Source: Atherix ibis
Taxonomy: Eukaryota > Arthropoda > Insecta > Diptera > Athericidae
DNA length: 64,000 nucleotides
Assembly (NCBI GenBank): GCA_958298945.1
Contig: OY282607.1
Span: forward strand, 55,281,020 to 55,345,019
Direction of reading: 5' to 3'
The notes beneath the pieces were generated by a model. That model searched no databases and was not told where the DNA came from. It saw only the letters and a list, made by a program, of their open reading frames with translations. The position numbers were made by a program, and so were the translations under genes. The number at the start of each line of letters is the position of its first letter. Position 1 is the first letter of the stretch. Shown here in pieces: positions 48,499 to 63,244 of the stretch.

Positions 48499-49612
48499 CT
48501 ACAAAAAAAAAACTTTTTTATATAATAGAGGGAAAGATTTTTTCTTTTGAAATGATTTTTTTTTTAAATGTCTTTCATTTCGGATATTTTTTTGTATATT
48601 TTAATTACTAAAACTCCATTTTTCTTTTAAAATATTATTTTGCATTTTCTCAAATTTGTTTACCATTTTAGATTGCTTTTAAAATTTGCCTTCGTCTCCA
48701 AAACATAAATTTATACCAATAATTATAAATGTATAAATTAATGGCTTTTATATAAATTTTATTAAATAATTCGATCGTCATTGTACCATACTCATAAGGA
48801 TAATTGAATATTTTCTCATTGCATTCATTAGAACAGAGTATATAATAGGTGGCCTTCAAAAATGTTCTTCCATAGATCCAAAAACGACCAAGTTATTTCA
48901 AAGAGTTTAACTCCATTTCTTCTATGATACTTCGTATTGTAAATTTTCACGACTGTTGCTTTTTATTTTGAAAATAATCATTTCATTGCTAAAAGTTCAA
49001 AAATAGTTGTTTGATCATTTCACTTACACATATAGTATTTTATATATTGCGTTGTGCCATGGTAGCTTCCCCGTCGTTGTTTTAATTCATCTTATTTCAA
49101 ATAATCTGAAATATGTCGCGAGCAGCATATTTTTAGCTGCCTATGGAAAGTGGCGGGGCTTTTGGTTATTCCACAGCTAAGATTTGATGATATTTTCGAT
49201 CAATGACTTCTCAGTGCTTCGTAATTTTCTCCGATATTGTAGATATTTTCAGATTTTATTAAATTATCCGCAATATTCCAAGGGTGGATTATTAAATTAT
49301 CCGCAATATTCCAAGGCTCAATTGTGAGAAATCTTAATAAAGTGTTCAAATATTAACCGAATAATTATTGAAAACAATAAGTTTTTAGTATTAAAATCAG
49401 ATAAATTGTCAGTAAAAATTAGTAACAAAATTTTCATTTAAATTTGACCACAATATTTTGGTTAAATTATTAGGATTTATTTAAAAAAATACATGATTTT
49501 TTCTAAATGTAAATAAACACTGCACCCATTTGGAGGAACATTTTGCAAATTCACTTCCGTAGTAACGCTATTGAAAATATTGAATTGATTATCCAGAATT
49601 AGTAGTCCGCTT

Positions 49613-49701
49613 CTACTGAATTCTTTGTTGGCAAAGTCGTGGCATCAAAATAATTTCAACACGTTGTTGCGGCGTTAGATGCTCTATAATAATTTGATAT
49701 T
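49613..49701 (-). pseudogene. T3 fragment, arm 6
   Basis: EHLTPQQRVEI fragment at the end of an 87-codon R-type frame (49613-49876). Confidence 0.35.
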
Positions 49702-50139
49702 GACAACTCTCTACAGCTGTCAAATGCCAATAGACGAGTGTCAGCCAAACAAAATCGACTAGGAGCACGAAAAGCTTCCTGCATATATATACATCACTAC
49801 AGCCATCTAGCGAAAAAATATTCAGTGCAGAGACACTGGGCATAGTGTCACGTGGTGCGGTAATTAATGTTATCACCGCATTGATATTAATTTTTTGACG
49901 TCGACCTTTATTTTGTACTCTTCACTTGCAAAAGTAAAAGTTCTAAAACAAAAAGAAAACGTAAGCTTTGTAGAAGATCCTAATAGTGAGAACCAAGAAA
50001 AAGTAGTTTTTAACTATCCTTCCCTCCCCCAATCCATGTGACGCCACTGACCCATGAGCTAGTACTAAAACAATTTATCAACAAAATTTTACCCATTTTT
50101 CAAAATTTACCATCACTGCTCTAGTTGGTGCTCATACCT

Positions 50140-50623
50140 CTCCGGTCTATCGAAGTTGAACTACTCAGAACATCTGACCAGGGTTGCCATAACATACACT
50201 TTGCCTTTAAAATAGCTTCAAAGAAAAAAGTCCAACGATATATCTTGGCGGCCAATTCACATTAGCGTTGCGATCACCGAATTTAGTGCCCCAAAAACCG
50301 GTATTGTTTTGATGATCGTATCGCTGTTTTGTTGAAACTAAAGTTTATTCACATTTATTTTATTTTATTTGGATCATGAAAAGTTTACTAATAAGTCGGC
50401 GATATTGCTCAGAATTCACATTGCAATGTCCTCTTTACGATTATTTCGAAGAAGAAGTGCCCAATAATTCCACCAGCCCATAAACCGTACCAAACAGTGA
50501 CTTTTTTTTAGGATGTATCGATTTTTGTAAATCAAATGATGATTTCCCATATCCCAGATTTGACAATTTTCTTAGTTAACGTAGCCGTCATTTTTTAATG
50601 TTTCCTTCATCGCTAAATATGAT
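50140..50623 (-). pseudogene. T2 transposase relic, arm 6
   Basis: R-arm copy, nearly identical to arm 2. Confidence 0.55.
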
Positions 50624-50791
50624 TTTTAAATATGAAGTTTGGATGAACAGAATGCATTTCTCAATTATTAATAATAACTCATGACTAACATTTATAGTTG
50701 GCAGTCATGAAGAAAAACTTATGACACGTGTATTTTGAAAGATATTGTAAAGCTGGGGAAAAAACCATATATAAGATCAGTCCTAGATATC

Positions 50792-50863
50792 GAACTTCAG
50801 TGTCTTGTGCTATCTCCCTGCCATTAAGGTATGGCAGTGAGATAGCACAAGACACTGAAGTTC
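50792..50863. other. Hairpin, arm 6
   Basis: 33-base arms, loop TAAGGT, with the R-type mismatch. LINE relic at about 50864-50972 on the minus strand. Confidence 0.7.
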
Positions 50864-51797
50864 ACTGCTGAGAGTAAGGATAAATGGTATTGTCATCTTC
50901 ATTGGAATATTGGATGTACTCGTATAAATATTGTAGGAGGATGGGGCCAAGTATTCTACCCTATGGTACACCAACGAATAATGGCGGAGAGATGTCTGTT
51001 AGTTTATTAGCTAAATTTACTTGAAAGTACCGGTTTTTCAAAAATAATTTAAAGTATTATGTGATGGAAAGAATCGTTTTGCGTTTCCAGAGTCAGTTGG
51101 TCGCGATTAAGAGCTTGACTTATACCTACAAATACAAATAAATCTGAATAATATCATCTTCTTTCTAAAAAGGATGCAATAGAACAGATTGCAAGTTATT
51201 GAATGCTAAACAGAATAGAGTTTAGTACTTACTGAAAATTGAATTTTTTTAAAATTTCAATTATTTATTGTAAAAAAAATAATAAATAATAAATAGAAAA
51301 ACCAACAAAAACTAAATAAACTACAATTGGAAGAATTCCATTTAAATAAACAATTTGCAATGGTATGGAAATAACTTTATACGTAATAAAGTATATGAAA
51401 ATACAAAGGACATGAAAGACAATTCTGTTGTTTATGTCATGAGATATAAAGATAAAAAGCGAACCCTTAAACACCATCGAATTATCCTTTTAAACAGTTC
51501 GAAATATACTCTGCCGATTTTGGATCGAATGGACAATGAATTTGCATATTTTGTTTGTTTGATTTTTGTTTTAAAAGTTTTACTTCAATTTTCGTTTGTG
51601 GGATATTATCTGTTTTATGTTTTGCATTTCAAAATATGTCAACAGTCACATTTGACAACGAATAAATGTACTTCGGGCAATAAAACCCATGCAGTTTCTT
51701 TCAATTTGCCTATAATTTTATGACAAATTTGCCAAAAGAGGAGACTTTTGAGTTCTTGTCATTCAAAATAAAAATCAACACATATGAACACCAATAA

Positions 51798-52585
51798 ATG
51801 CGAAAAATCATTATGAGCGACGAAGAACACTTCGACATGGCTGGCTTTGTCAATAAACAGAATAGCCGCTATTTGGGCACCTCTTGTAGACAGTTGGGCC
51901 GGCGACTTCATTGGGCCATATTTCTTTGAGATGCTGGAGGCAATACTATCAGGACATTTTGCAAAACTTTCTTCTGCCCGAATTGGATTAATTAAGCCTA
52001 CAGAACATGTGGTTCCACGAAAATTTTGAGAGAAAAGACCTCATATTCCAAAAATAATGGTAAAACGCATCCTGTATATCCACAAATACGAGAGATATAT
52101 GGTTAATACTTAATCCTCGGGGAAATATAGTGCTGCCAGTATTGAAACAACTTTATTTTTCGTAAATTTTCAAGCGCCTGCGTCATTTAATTTGTGAGAG
52201 ACAGCCCTTTAAAATGGACAACTTTTGCGATTTTAAAACAATGGAAAAAATCGATTATCGAGCAGTGATAAAATATTTTTTTGGCCCAAACGTTCTGTAA
52301 GTGTTTAAGATATCAGAAACACTTTACTTGAAGGAAAAGGTGTACACTAATAAACCAACCACAACCTCGATGCTTAAGAATAGCATTCGAAACGAAATAT
52401 CTGACATAACAACAGAAGTTAGGGAAAATGTTATAAAAACTTTGATTAAAAGACACATCATATTTCATACATAAATTTCAAAGGTCATATAATCAATCAA
52501 TAAAATGGAAATTACGAAATTTTATTTTATTTAAAATTTATTGAATGAAAAGTTCGACCTAGAACATAAAACGCACCCTGTTTAT
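51798..52585 (+). pseudogene. T1 transposase relic, R-type, arm 6
   Basis: R-type deletions as in arms 2 and 3; the EDGAT segment is absent. 60-codon accidental frame at 51847-52029. Confidence 0.6.
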
Positions 52586-53563
52586 ACTGACTCTTAGTGG
52601 TCGATTTACTTGGTTGATGGTTAATTTTATTTTAATGGCTGCGATTATCTCGATAATAGTTGGAGATTGTCAATATAAAAATATTGCAAAGCCATAACAC
52701 TATAAAGCCAACCATACACAAAACTCATCCTAAAAAAATTGAAATAAATAAGAGATTATTGTTCTGCTAACAGTTTTAAACGTGAACATTTTATGTCCAT
52801 AATTAAATTTGTTTGGTCATTTTTCCATATTGTACAAAATATTTCTAAACCGGCATTTGTGTTAAATTTTTGTTATTCATCGCTCGATAACGTTCCATAT
52901 TTGTGACATATTGTACTTTTGTTAAAAATTTTCTATTTCGCCCGAATCAAGAAATTAAAGACAATTGCAAAGAGTAAAGAAACTGCACTGCATCGAAACA
53001 TTCATGCTTTAATGTTCAATTGAATTTTTAAGTTAACCTAACCTCATATATTCGTTGAACTTGCGTTTGCTTTGGATTTCAAATGTCAAAAAATAATGCG
53101 GCGAACCTACAGTTTACAGTAACTACTGTAACTGCCTGTCATCGTAATTTTGAACAAACAGCAAGCCGCGAAATAGAAAAAGCAAGTCTAGCATATATAT
53201 TCATAGTTCCAGTAATATTTGTAAATTAGTTCAGGTTGATCCGTGTGCCAAAGAAATAAGATTATTGAATTTTTCAAATTATTCTATTTTATCGGTTCTT
53301 TTCCATTTATAAAAATAATTTTATTTATTTATTTTCGTTGGTTATTTGTCAAATTATTTGAATTTTTTAAAGTATTTCGTTTATTGGTAAGCATTTTTGC
53401 TTTTGTTCTTATAAATTGATAGTAATCAATTATCGAATTTATGATCCAAAGTAGTCGATATTCTGCGTGTGCTTTTTTGTTTTGCTTCAAAATCATAACT
53501 ATAAGTGATAAGTGATTTATTTATTTACAACACATTTGATACCAAATACATAACCACAAATGT

Positions 53564-54024
53564 ATGAATATAAATTCTAGAAGTATTCGTTTACAACCAC
53601 GTGTGAAGATATCAGCTGTGAGAACAGGTACAGTTATGGACGCAACATCATCGGTCGCTTTATTAGTAGACGAGAAGATCCAGACGAATTCAAAGTGGCT
53701 AAGTGTCTTTCTTCAGTGTACTGCTGAAAATAAATCCACATCGTGGAGATGCATTGCCAAAGTTGAACTCCGGCTAAAATCATTTAAACCAGAGCAACCG
53801 CCATTTTCGCAAAAATTCATTCAAACATTCAACAAGTACATTTATTCCCAATTTTAACTGGGTTTGTATTTCTGAAGTTATCGTATTAACAAAATATTTT
53901 CATTATTTTTAGTAAAGATACAAAATGGAGATATTCTCATTTTATGTTAATTAGAAAAATTCTTGATCCAAAAAGAGGTTATGTACAGAATGGCGCAATT
54001 GTATTGGAAGCGCATATACAATAG
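53564..54024 (+). CDS. USP7-like MATH minigene, copy 6
   Basis: Exons 53564-53835 and 53913-54024; intact. The only change in this block is T-to-C inside the intron (ATTCCC for ATTTCC). Confidence 0.62.
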
Positions 54025-54089
54025 TTGCTGATGTGCCACTATTTCAGAATTCCAACAACAATAGAAGTTATGTAGGATTGATAAATTAG

Positions 54090-54212
<123 letters not shown>

Positions 54213-54223
54213 TAAATATTTCT

Positions 54224-54912
54224 TGTATATTATTATATACTAAGATAATATGCCTTAATATTGTTATATAATTAAGTAATTATTCAGAAACTACAAAACT
54301 GACAATCGGTGATGCGACACGAAACTTTCTATCGAAAAATATTCAAAATTGTTTCGAAAAAAATTTTCGACTAGCGAGCACATTTTTTGCTCTAGGATAA
54401 TGGAACCTTCAACGATTTCGATCATTCAACCGCCAAATCCAACACAACTAATGGGGCAAAGAGGACATATAGACAAATTATTTCTATGCATATGTGTTGG
54501 TGAGATAATTTAAAAAGCCTTCGGAATATTTTGGAATTTTCATTTTGTTTTAAGCCCGTAAGTCCACATTTGCCCATCAATACTGATCATTTACATATCA
54601 AATTAAAGTTCCTAATTAACTTTAGCTGGTTAGATATAAATTATTATATTTAAAAATTGTATACCAACTACAGACTAAAATAAGTACAAATTCGCGTATT
54701 TTGATTTAAAAATTTATGAAATGGCCTGGATATCGATGATTTGAAATTGAAGTAGTATGGAAAATAAATTTGAAAAGTTGATTTCCGAATAAGATATCAG
54801 TACACTGCAACTCATAGAAAACTTTTTTCAGAGCTATTGTCATCTTATTTTAAATAAAATTCCATAAAATATAAACTTTTATGACTAATCGAAGTCGTTG
54901 TCGTATCTGTAG
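54224..54912 (+). repeat. Spacer J34, forward
   Basis: 689 bp, matching J23 in sequence and orientation. It is the reference state: R arm, J forward, L arm. 26-base motif at 54711-54736. Confidence 0.9.
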
Positions 54913-54923
54913 AGAAATATTTA

Positions 54924-55046
<123 letters not shown>

Positions 55047-55111
55047 CTAATTTATCAATCCTACATAACTTCTATTGTTGTTGGAATTCTGAAATAGTGG
55101 CACATCAGCAA

Positions 55112-55575
55112 CTATTGTATATGCGCTTCCAATACAATTGCGCCATTCTGTACATAACCTCTTTTTGGATCAAGAATTTTTCTAATTAACATAAAATGAG
55201 AATATCTCCATTTTGTATCTTTACTAAAAATAATGAAAATATTTTGTTAATACGATAACTTCAGAAATACAAACCCAGTTAAAATTGGAAATAAATGTAC
55301 TTGTTGAATGTTTGAATAAATTTTTGCGAAAATGGCGGTTGCTCTGGTTTAAATGATTTTAGCCGGAGTTCAACTTTGGCAATGCATCTCCACGATGTGG
55401 ATTTATTTTCAGCAGTACACTGAAGAAAGACACTTAGCCACTTTGAATTCGTCTGGATCTTCTCGTCTACTAATAAAGCGACCGATGATGTTGCGTCCAT
55501 AACTGTACCTGTTCTCACAGCTGATATCTTCACACGCGGTGGTTGTAAACGAATACTTCTAGAATTTATATTCAT
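55112..55575 (-). CDS. USP7-like MATH minigene, copy 7
   Basis: Exons 55301-55575 and 55112-55223. A 3-base insertion adds one Pro after Pro12, giving 128 codons, outside the MATH-like part. Frame and splice sites intact. Confidence 0.62.
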
Positions 55576-56553
55576 ACATTTGTGGTTATGTATTTGGTAT
55601 CAAATGTGTTGTAAATAAATAAATCACTTATCACTTATAGTTATGATTTTGAAGCAAAACAAAAAAGCACACGCAGAATATCGACTACTTTGGATCATAA
55701 ATTCGATAATTGATTACTATCAATTTATAAGAACAAAAGCAAAAATGCTTACCAATAAACGAAATACTTTAAAAAATTCAAATAATTTGACAAATAACCA
55801 ACGAAAATAAATAAATAAAATTATTTTTATAAATGGAAAAGAACCGATAAAATAGAATAATTTGAAAAATTCAATAATCTTATTTCTTTGGCACACGGAT
55901 CAACCTGAACTAATTTACAAATATTACTGGAACTATGAATATATATGCTAGACTTGCTTTTTCTATTTCGCGGCTTGCTGTTTGTTCAAAATTACGATGA
56001 CAGGCAGTTACAGTAGTTACTGTAAACTGTAGGTTCGCCGCATTATTTTTTGACATTTGAAATCCAAAGCAAACGCAAGTTCAACGCATATATGAGGTTA
56101 GGTTAACTTAAAAATTCAATTGGACATTAAAGCATGAATGTTTCGATGCAGTGCAGTTTCTTTACTCTTTGCAATTGTCTTTAATTTCTTGATTCGGGCG
56201 AAATAGAAATTTTTTAACAAAAGTACAATATGTCACAAATATGGAACGTTATCGAGCGATGAATAACAAAAATTTAACACAAATGCCGGTTTAGAAATAT
56301 TTTGTACAATATGGAAAAATGACCAAACAAATTTAATTATGGACATAAAATGTTCACGTTTAAAACTGTTAGCAGAACAATAATCTCTTATTTATTTCAA
56401 TTTTTTTAGGATGAGTTTTGTGTATGGTTGGCTTTATAGTGTTATGGCTTTGCAATATTTTTATATTGACAATCTCCAACTATTATCGAGATAATCGCAG
56501 CCATTAAAATAAAATTAACCATCAACCAAGTAAATCGACCACTAAGAGTCAGT

Positions 56554-57402
56554 ATAAACAGGGTGCGTTTTATGTTCTAGGTCGAACTTTTCATTCAATA
56601 AATTTTAAATAAAATAAAATTTCGTAATTTCCATTTTATTGATTGATTATATGACCTTTGAAATTTATGTATGAAATATGATGTCTCTTTTAATCAAAGT
56701 TTTTATAACATTTCCCCTAACTTCTGTTGTTATGTCAGATATTTTGTTTCGAATGCTATTCTTAAGCATCGAGGTTGTGGTTGGTTTATTAGTGTACACC
56801 TCTTCCTTCAAGTAAAGTGTTTCTGATATCTTAAACACTTACAGAACGTTTGGGCCAAAAAAATATTTTATCACTGCTCGATAATCGATTTTTTCCATTG
56901 TTGTAAAATCGCAAAAGTTGTCCATTTTAAAGGACTGTCTCTCACAAATTAAATGACGCAGGCGCTTGAAAATTTACGAAAAATAAAGTTGTTTCAATAC
57001 TGGCAGCACTATATTTCCCCGAGGATTAAGTATTAACCATATATCTCTCGTATTTGTGGATATACAGGATGCGTTTTACTATTATTTTTGGAATATGAGG
57101 TCTTTTCTCTCAAAATTTGAAAAGTGGCACAAGCTGTGTGTGTTGTGGCACCGTCTTCTTGGAACCACGTGTTCTGTAGGCTTAATTGATCCAATTCGGG
57201 CAGAAGAAAGTTTTCCAAAATGTCCCCATAGCAATCATCAGTAATGGTTACAGTATTGCCTCCAGCATCCTCAAAGAAATATGGCCCAATGAAGCCGTCG
57301 GCCCAACTGTCTACAAGAGGTGCCCAAATAGCGGCTATTCTGTTTATTGACAAAGCCAGCCATGTCGAAGTGTTCTTCGTCGCTCATAATGATTTTTCGC
57401 AT
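56554..57402 (-). pseudogene. T1 transposase relic, L-type, arm 7
   Basis: 106-codon uninterrupted piece at 57033-57353 with GPYFFEDAGGN and WFQEDGATTHT. Lacks the arm 1 stop. Otherwise broken at the same places. Confidence 0.62.
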
Positions 57403-58343
57403 TTATTGGTGTTCATATGTGTTGATTTTTATTTTGAATGACAAGAACTCAAAAGTCTCCTCTTTTGGCAAATTTGTCATGAAATTATAGGCAAATTGAA
57501 AGAAACTGCATTGGTTTTATTGCCCGAAGTACATTTATTCGTTGTCAAATGTGAATGTTGATATTTTTTGAAATGCAAAACATAAAACAGATAATATCCC
57601 ACAAACGAAAATTGGAGTAAAACTTTTAAAACAAAAATAAAACAAACAAAATATGCAAATCCATTGTCCATTCGATCCAAAATCGGCAGAGTATATTTCG
57701 AACTGTTTAAAAGGATAATTCGATGGTGTTTAAGGGTTCGCTTTTTATCTTTATATCTCATGACATAAACAACAGAAGTGTCTTTCATGTCCTTTGTATT
57801 TTCATATACTTTATTACGTATAAAGTTATTTCCATACCATTGCAAATTGTTTATTTAAATGGAATTCTTCCAATTGTATTGTAGTTTATTTAGTTTTTGT
57901 TGGTTTTTCTATTTATTATTTATTTATTTTTTTTTTACAATAAATAATTGAAATTTTAAAAAATTCAATTTTTAGTAAGTACTAAACTCTGTTCTGTTAA
58001 GCATTCAATAACTTGCAATCTGTTCTATTGCATCCCTTTTAGAGAGAAGATGATATTATTCAGATATATTTGTATTTGTAGGTATAAGTCAAGTTCTTAA
58101 TCGCGACCAACTGACTCTGGAAACGCAAAACGATTCTGTCCATCACATAATACTTTAAATTATTATTGAAAAACCGGTACTTTCAAGTAAATTTAGCTAA
58201 TAAACTAACAGACATCTCTCCGCCATTATTCGTTGGTGTACCGTAGGGTAGAATACTTGGCCCCATCCTCCTACAATATTTATACGAGTACATCCAATAT
58301 TCCAATGAAGATGACAATACCATTTATCCTTACTCTCAGCAGT

Positions 58344-58415
58344 GAACTTCAGTGTCTTGTGCTATCTCACTGCCATACCTTAATGGCAGTGAGATAGCAC
58401 AAGACACTGAAGTTC
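58344..58415. other. Hairpin, arm 7
   Basis: Perfect 33-base arms, loop ACCTTA. LINE relic at about 58235-58343 on the plus strand. Confidence 0.75.
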
Positions 58416-58583
58416 GGTATCTAGAACTGATTTATATATGGGTTTTTCCCCAACCTGTATAATATCTTTCAAAACACACGTGTCATAAGTTTTTCTTCAT
58501 GACTGTCAACTATAAATATTAGTTATGAGTTCTTATTAATAATAGAGAAACGCATTCTGTTCATCCAAACTTCATATTTAAAA

Positions 58584-59068
58584 ATCATATTTAGCGATGA
58601 AGGAAACATTAAAAAATGACGGCTACGTTAACTAAGAAAATTATCAAATCTGGGATATGGGAAATCCTCATTTGATTTACAAAAATCGATACATCCTAAA
58701 AAAAAGTCACTGTTTGGTACGGTTTATGGGCTGGTGGAATTATTGGGCACTTCTTCTTCTTCGAAATAATCGTAAAGAGGACATTGCAATGTGAATTCTG
58801 AGCAATATCGCCGACTTATTAGTAAACTTTTCATGATCCAAATTAAATTAAATAAATGTGAATAAACTTTAGTTTCAACAAAACAGCGATACGATCATCA
58901 AAACAATACCGGTTTCTGGGGCACTAAATTCGGTGATCGCAACGCTAATGTGAATTGGCCGCCAAGATATATCGTTGGACTTTTTTCTTTGAAGCTATTT
59001 TAAAGGCAAAGTGTATGTTATGGCAACCCTGGTCAGATGTTCTGAGTAGTACAACTTCGATAGACCGG
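58584..59068 (+). pseudogene. T2 transposase relic, arm 7
   Basis: L-type T2 relic, same motifs and breaks as arm 1. Confidence 0.55.
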
Positions 59069-59590
59069 AGAGGTATGAGCACCAACTAGAGCAGTGATGG
59101 TAAATTTTGAAAAATGGGTGAAATTTTGTTGATAAATTGTTTTAGTACTAGCTCATGGGTCAGTGGCGTCACATGGAAGGATAGTTAAAAACAACTTTTT
59201 TTTGGTTCTCACTTTTAGGATCCTCTAAAAAGTTTACGTTTTCTTTTTGTTTTAGAACTTTTACTTTTGCAAGTGAAGAGTACAAAATAAAGGTCGACGT
59301 CAAAAAATTAATATCAATGCGGTGATAACATTAATTACCGCACCACGTGACACTATGCCCAGTGTCTCTGCACTGAATATTTGAAAGAACGTCGATATCC
59401 AGGCCATTTCATAAATTCGGTTAGCTGCATTGTTTGGGGCGAGAAGGAATTAATTATTTTTTCGCTAGATGGCTGTAGTGATGTATATATATACAGGAAG
59501 CTTTTTATGCTCCTAGTCGATTTTGTTTAGCTACCATTTTGGTTTGGCTGACACTCGTCTATTGGCATTTGACAGCTGTAGAGAGTTGTC

Positions 59591-59679
59591 AATATCAATT
59601 TATTATAGAGCATCTAACGCCGCAACAACGTGTTGAAATTATTTTGATGCCACGACTTTGCCAACAAAGAATTCAGTAG
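59591..59679 (+). pseudogene. T3 fragment, arm 7
   Basis: EHLTPQQRVEI fragment, L-type context. Confidence 0.35.
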
Positions 59680-60010
59680 AAGCGGACTACTAATTCTGGA
59701 CAATAAACTCATAATTTTCAATAGCGTTACTACGGAAGTGAATTTGCAAAATGTTCCTCCAAATGGGTGCAGAGTTTATTTCCATTTAGAAAAAATCATA
59801 TATCTTTTTTTAAATAAATCCTAACAATTTAACCAAAATATTGTGGTTAAATTTAAATGAAAATTTTGTTACTAATTTTTACTAACAATTTATCTGATTT
59901 TAATACTAAAAACATATTGTTTTCAATAATTATTCGGTTAATATTTGAACACTTTATTAAGATTTCTTACAATTGAGCCTTGGAATATTATGGATAATTT
60001 AATAATCCAC

Positions 60011-60567
60011 TGTTGGTAGTGAACTCAACAAAACGAACACTCAACTTATAGTCCGCTCCAAGAGCGTGTAAGAATGCGAAAGAAGGATTATACTCCGTCC
60101 CTCTTCAGGTCATGAACTTTGAAAGTCGCATTCGCAATTTGTGAGTCAGTAAAGAGACGATTTGTTCTCATTGTGGTTTCCTCTTTTTTCTCGGCATTTC
60201 TTTTTGTGAGAAAACCGCGACCATAGATCAGATTCAACGTGTCAGTTTAGCTTTGTGCTCCGTTTAAGAATTTTTAAAAACATTTTAATATCACCTTTTG
60301 TTAGTTGACATTCGGTCTAAGTTCAATCCAATGGAAATATGAGTCCAAATTTTTGTAAATAAAAATTAGTAAAACTTTTTTCATCCACAGCACAAGTATT
60401 TGGGAAAATCCTCCCCATTCGGACAGTGTTTTGATGAACTGTCGATGATCTACGAATCCCTTCCGTCTTCGAGGTAAGTTTCTAATCAATTTACGTGAAA
60501 TGCCTGTGAAAGTTGAAAAAAGATTACATACTCATAATTTTAGGATTGAACGACTAACTTTTGGGAT
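60011..60567 (+). repeat. L-side-only insert, unit 4
   Basis: Copy of the unit 1 insert with the 62-codon minus frame at 60301-60489. Confidence 0.5.
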
Positions 60568-61354
60568 AAAATCTCAAAATATCTACAATATCGGAGAAAC
60601 TTACGAAGCACTGAGAAGTCATTGATCGAAAATGTACAATGCGAAATCGAAGAAAAAGTGGGGTTGAGCTTTTTTGAATAACTTGGTCTTTTTTGAGTCT
60701 ATGGAAAAACTTTGTTCTAAGGACACCTAGAATATATTTAGATCTACAGGATGCAGTAAGAAAATAATCAACTATCTTTAAGGATAAGGAACAAGGATGA
60801 TCAACCTAAACAATATTTTGGAAACGAAAATTTTTCAAATAACAATAAAAATTTTATTATTTTCCCAAATATGGATTGTTTTCAAAAACTATTTTTATAT
60901 TAAGCAGGAAAAAATGGCTAAGCTATCGTTTAAGATATAGTTTATGGAAAAAGATAAATTTAAACTTTTTTTATCTAAAATCCCCTATCAAATAATGTAA
61001 TTACTCTTATCTGTTGAGTCTGAATAGATACTGAAAATATTATTCAATCAAATCCAAGAGCTCAGTAGGGCCTTTCATTTGTTATATAAAACATCGTATA
61101 TAGTATCCTAATACAGCTCATAGGTGGGAAAGTACGACGCATCTATTCGCAAAATTTTCATATTTCCAATCAAACTCCGCGAATTTGCAATTATTTTAGT
61201 CTGTAGTTGGTATACAATTATTAAATGTAATAATTTATATCTAGCCATCTAAAGTTATTTCGGACCTTTAATTTTATATGCAAATGATTGGTATTGATGG
61301 ATAAATAATATGGACTTACGGGCTCAAAACAAAATGAATATTCCAAAATACGAG

Positions 61355-62544
61355 TACGAAGTCTGTTTAAAAAGTATTGGGAATTTTGTGTTTTTTCAAA
61401 AATTATTTATTTATTCATGAATATCTATTTTGTCCCCTTCAAAGCAATCCCCACCAGATATTATAAACTAGTGCCAACGTTTTTTCCAATTCTCGAAGCA
61501 CTTCAAAAAATCATATTTTGTGATCTTGTTCAGCTCCTCCTTCGATGCCGTCTTTATCTACTCAATCGTAGTATAGCATCATCCTTTCATGGGGCTCTTC
61601 AGTTTCAGGAACAAGGAAAAGTCTCTGGAGGCCAGATTTGGGGAATACGGTGGCTGCGGCTTTATTAGTATGTTGTTTTTAGCCAAAAATTCGCGCACAA
61701 GCAACGATGCGTGATGAGGGACGTTATCATGGTGCAAAAGACAACTTTTGTTCTTCCACAAATCCGGTCGTTTCTGGCGGATTGCTTCCGGCAACTTGCG
61801 CATAACTTGCAGGTAATATTCGTTATCGACCGTTCTACCCTGTGGTAAGAACTCATGATGCACCACGCCCCTGCAATCGAAGAAAATTGTAAGCAAAACC
61901 GTCACATTCGACCGAACTTGGCACGCTTTTTTCGGTCTTGGTTCGTGTGGGAGCTTCCATTGGCATGATTGAGATTTGGTTTCCACGTCTTAACCATAAA
62001 CCCATGATTCGTCACCAGTTACGACCCTCCGGAGCAATTTACGGTCGTCGCGGACAGAGTCCAACAGTTCCTTAGCAATGTTAATGCGATGCTGTTTTTT
62101 GTCGAAATTGAGCAATTTTGGTACGAATTTCGCGGCGACTTGTCTCACGCCCAAATCATTGGTAAAAATTGAATGACATGAGCCTATCGATATGTTTAAG
62201 TCCTCAGCAACTACTCTAACGGTGATTCGACGATTGGACAATACTATTTTCTTCACTTCGGTCCAAGGTAGCTTCACCATATGGCACAGTTAATATTCGG
62301 AATGTGTCCGTGCAATTAATTTTGTTTTTCACACAAAATTTGATACATATTATTTGTTCCATTTTTTGGAATGGGCAAAAATCGAAAACGAGCCAAAACA
62401 CGTGAAAGCAAATCAGCTGTAAAAAATTAACTGAATATTCAAAATGGCCCAACTTATCGGCATAAGCCTCAAAAAAATCGAAAATCGAATACACGTAACC
62501 CGCGGAAATTTAAAATTCGCGATACTTTTTGAACAGACCCCGTA
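61355..62544 (-). mobile_element. Mariner element, unit 4
   Basis: 1190 bp, same termini and flanks as units 1 and 3. Confidence 0.85.
61411..62362 (-). pseudogene. Mariner transposase pseudogene, unit 4
   Basis: Shares with unit 1 the variants NVPHH, ITVRVVAED and KLLRRVV, so units 1 and 4 are the closest pair for this block. It shares with units 2 and 3 the silent IVQSS variant in the shadow frame. Broken as the others. Confidence 0.85.
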
Positions 62545-63244
62545 TTCCCATTTTTCGAGAGGCTTTTTGAATTATCTCACGAACACACATGCATAGAAAT
62601 AATTCGCTAATATACCCTCTTTGTTTCATTAGTTGTGATAGATTTGGCATTTTAATGATCGAAATCGGTGAAGGATCCATTATCCTAGAGCAAAAAATGC
62701 GCTCGCTAGTCGAAAAATTGCTGATCGCCGATTTGTTGAGGAGAAGACCTCTCCCCAGGAACATTTTGGCCTTCATGGACACATATTTTGTTGCTATCAA
62801 TATAAAATGTTGCCAGAAAGGCCACTTTCCGCAACATTTCGGACCATTTTTGGCGATTTCAACATTTACTGTCAACAATTTTTGTTGCTAGAAATATTTT
62901 ATTGTCAACTTTTCGATTTCAAGAATTTTTTGTGACTGCGACCAATTATAGTTGCTTTTGGGCCAGTGCATTGCGAGGATTTTTCTCGTTTTCTCGTGAA
63001 CGGAGAGTGAGATCGGCTTGATTTTTTTTATATCTTCAGTTATTTACTGTTCTACCTTCTGAAGGTTATTTTTTTCACTTCCGTCCTTACAAGAATATAT
63101 TTTTTCCAATTCAATTTTAATTTTTCGAACAATTTTGAATAATTTTCGATAGAAAGCTTCGTGTAGCATTACCGATTGTCAGTTTTTAGTTTCGAAATAA
63201 TTACTTAATTATATAACAATGTTAGAGTATATTATCTTTGCAAG

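Larger units (their letters stand above)
42933..49283 (+). repeat. Central segment C3 (forward)
   Basis: Same order as C1 but about 190 bp shorter because of the deletion near 46960. The unassigned 63-codon minus frame lies at 48668-48859. Confidence 0.85.
61175..63240. repeat. J-like block split by mariner, unit 4
   Basis: Same block and orientation as units 1 and 3. Confidence 0.72.
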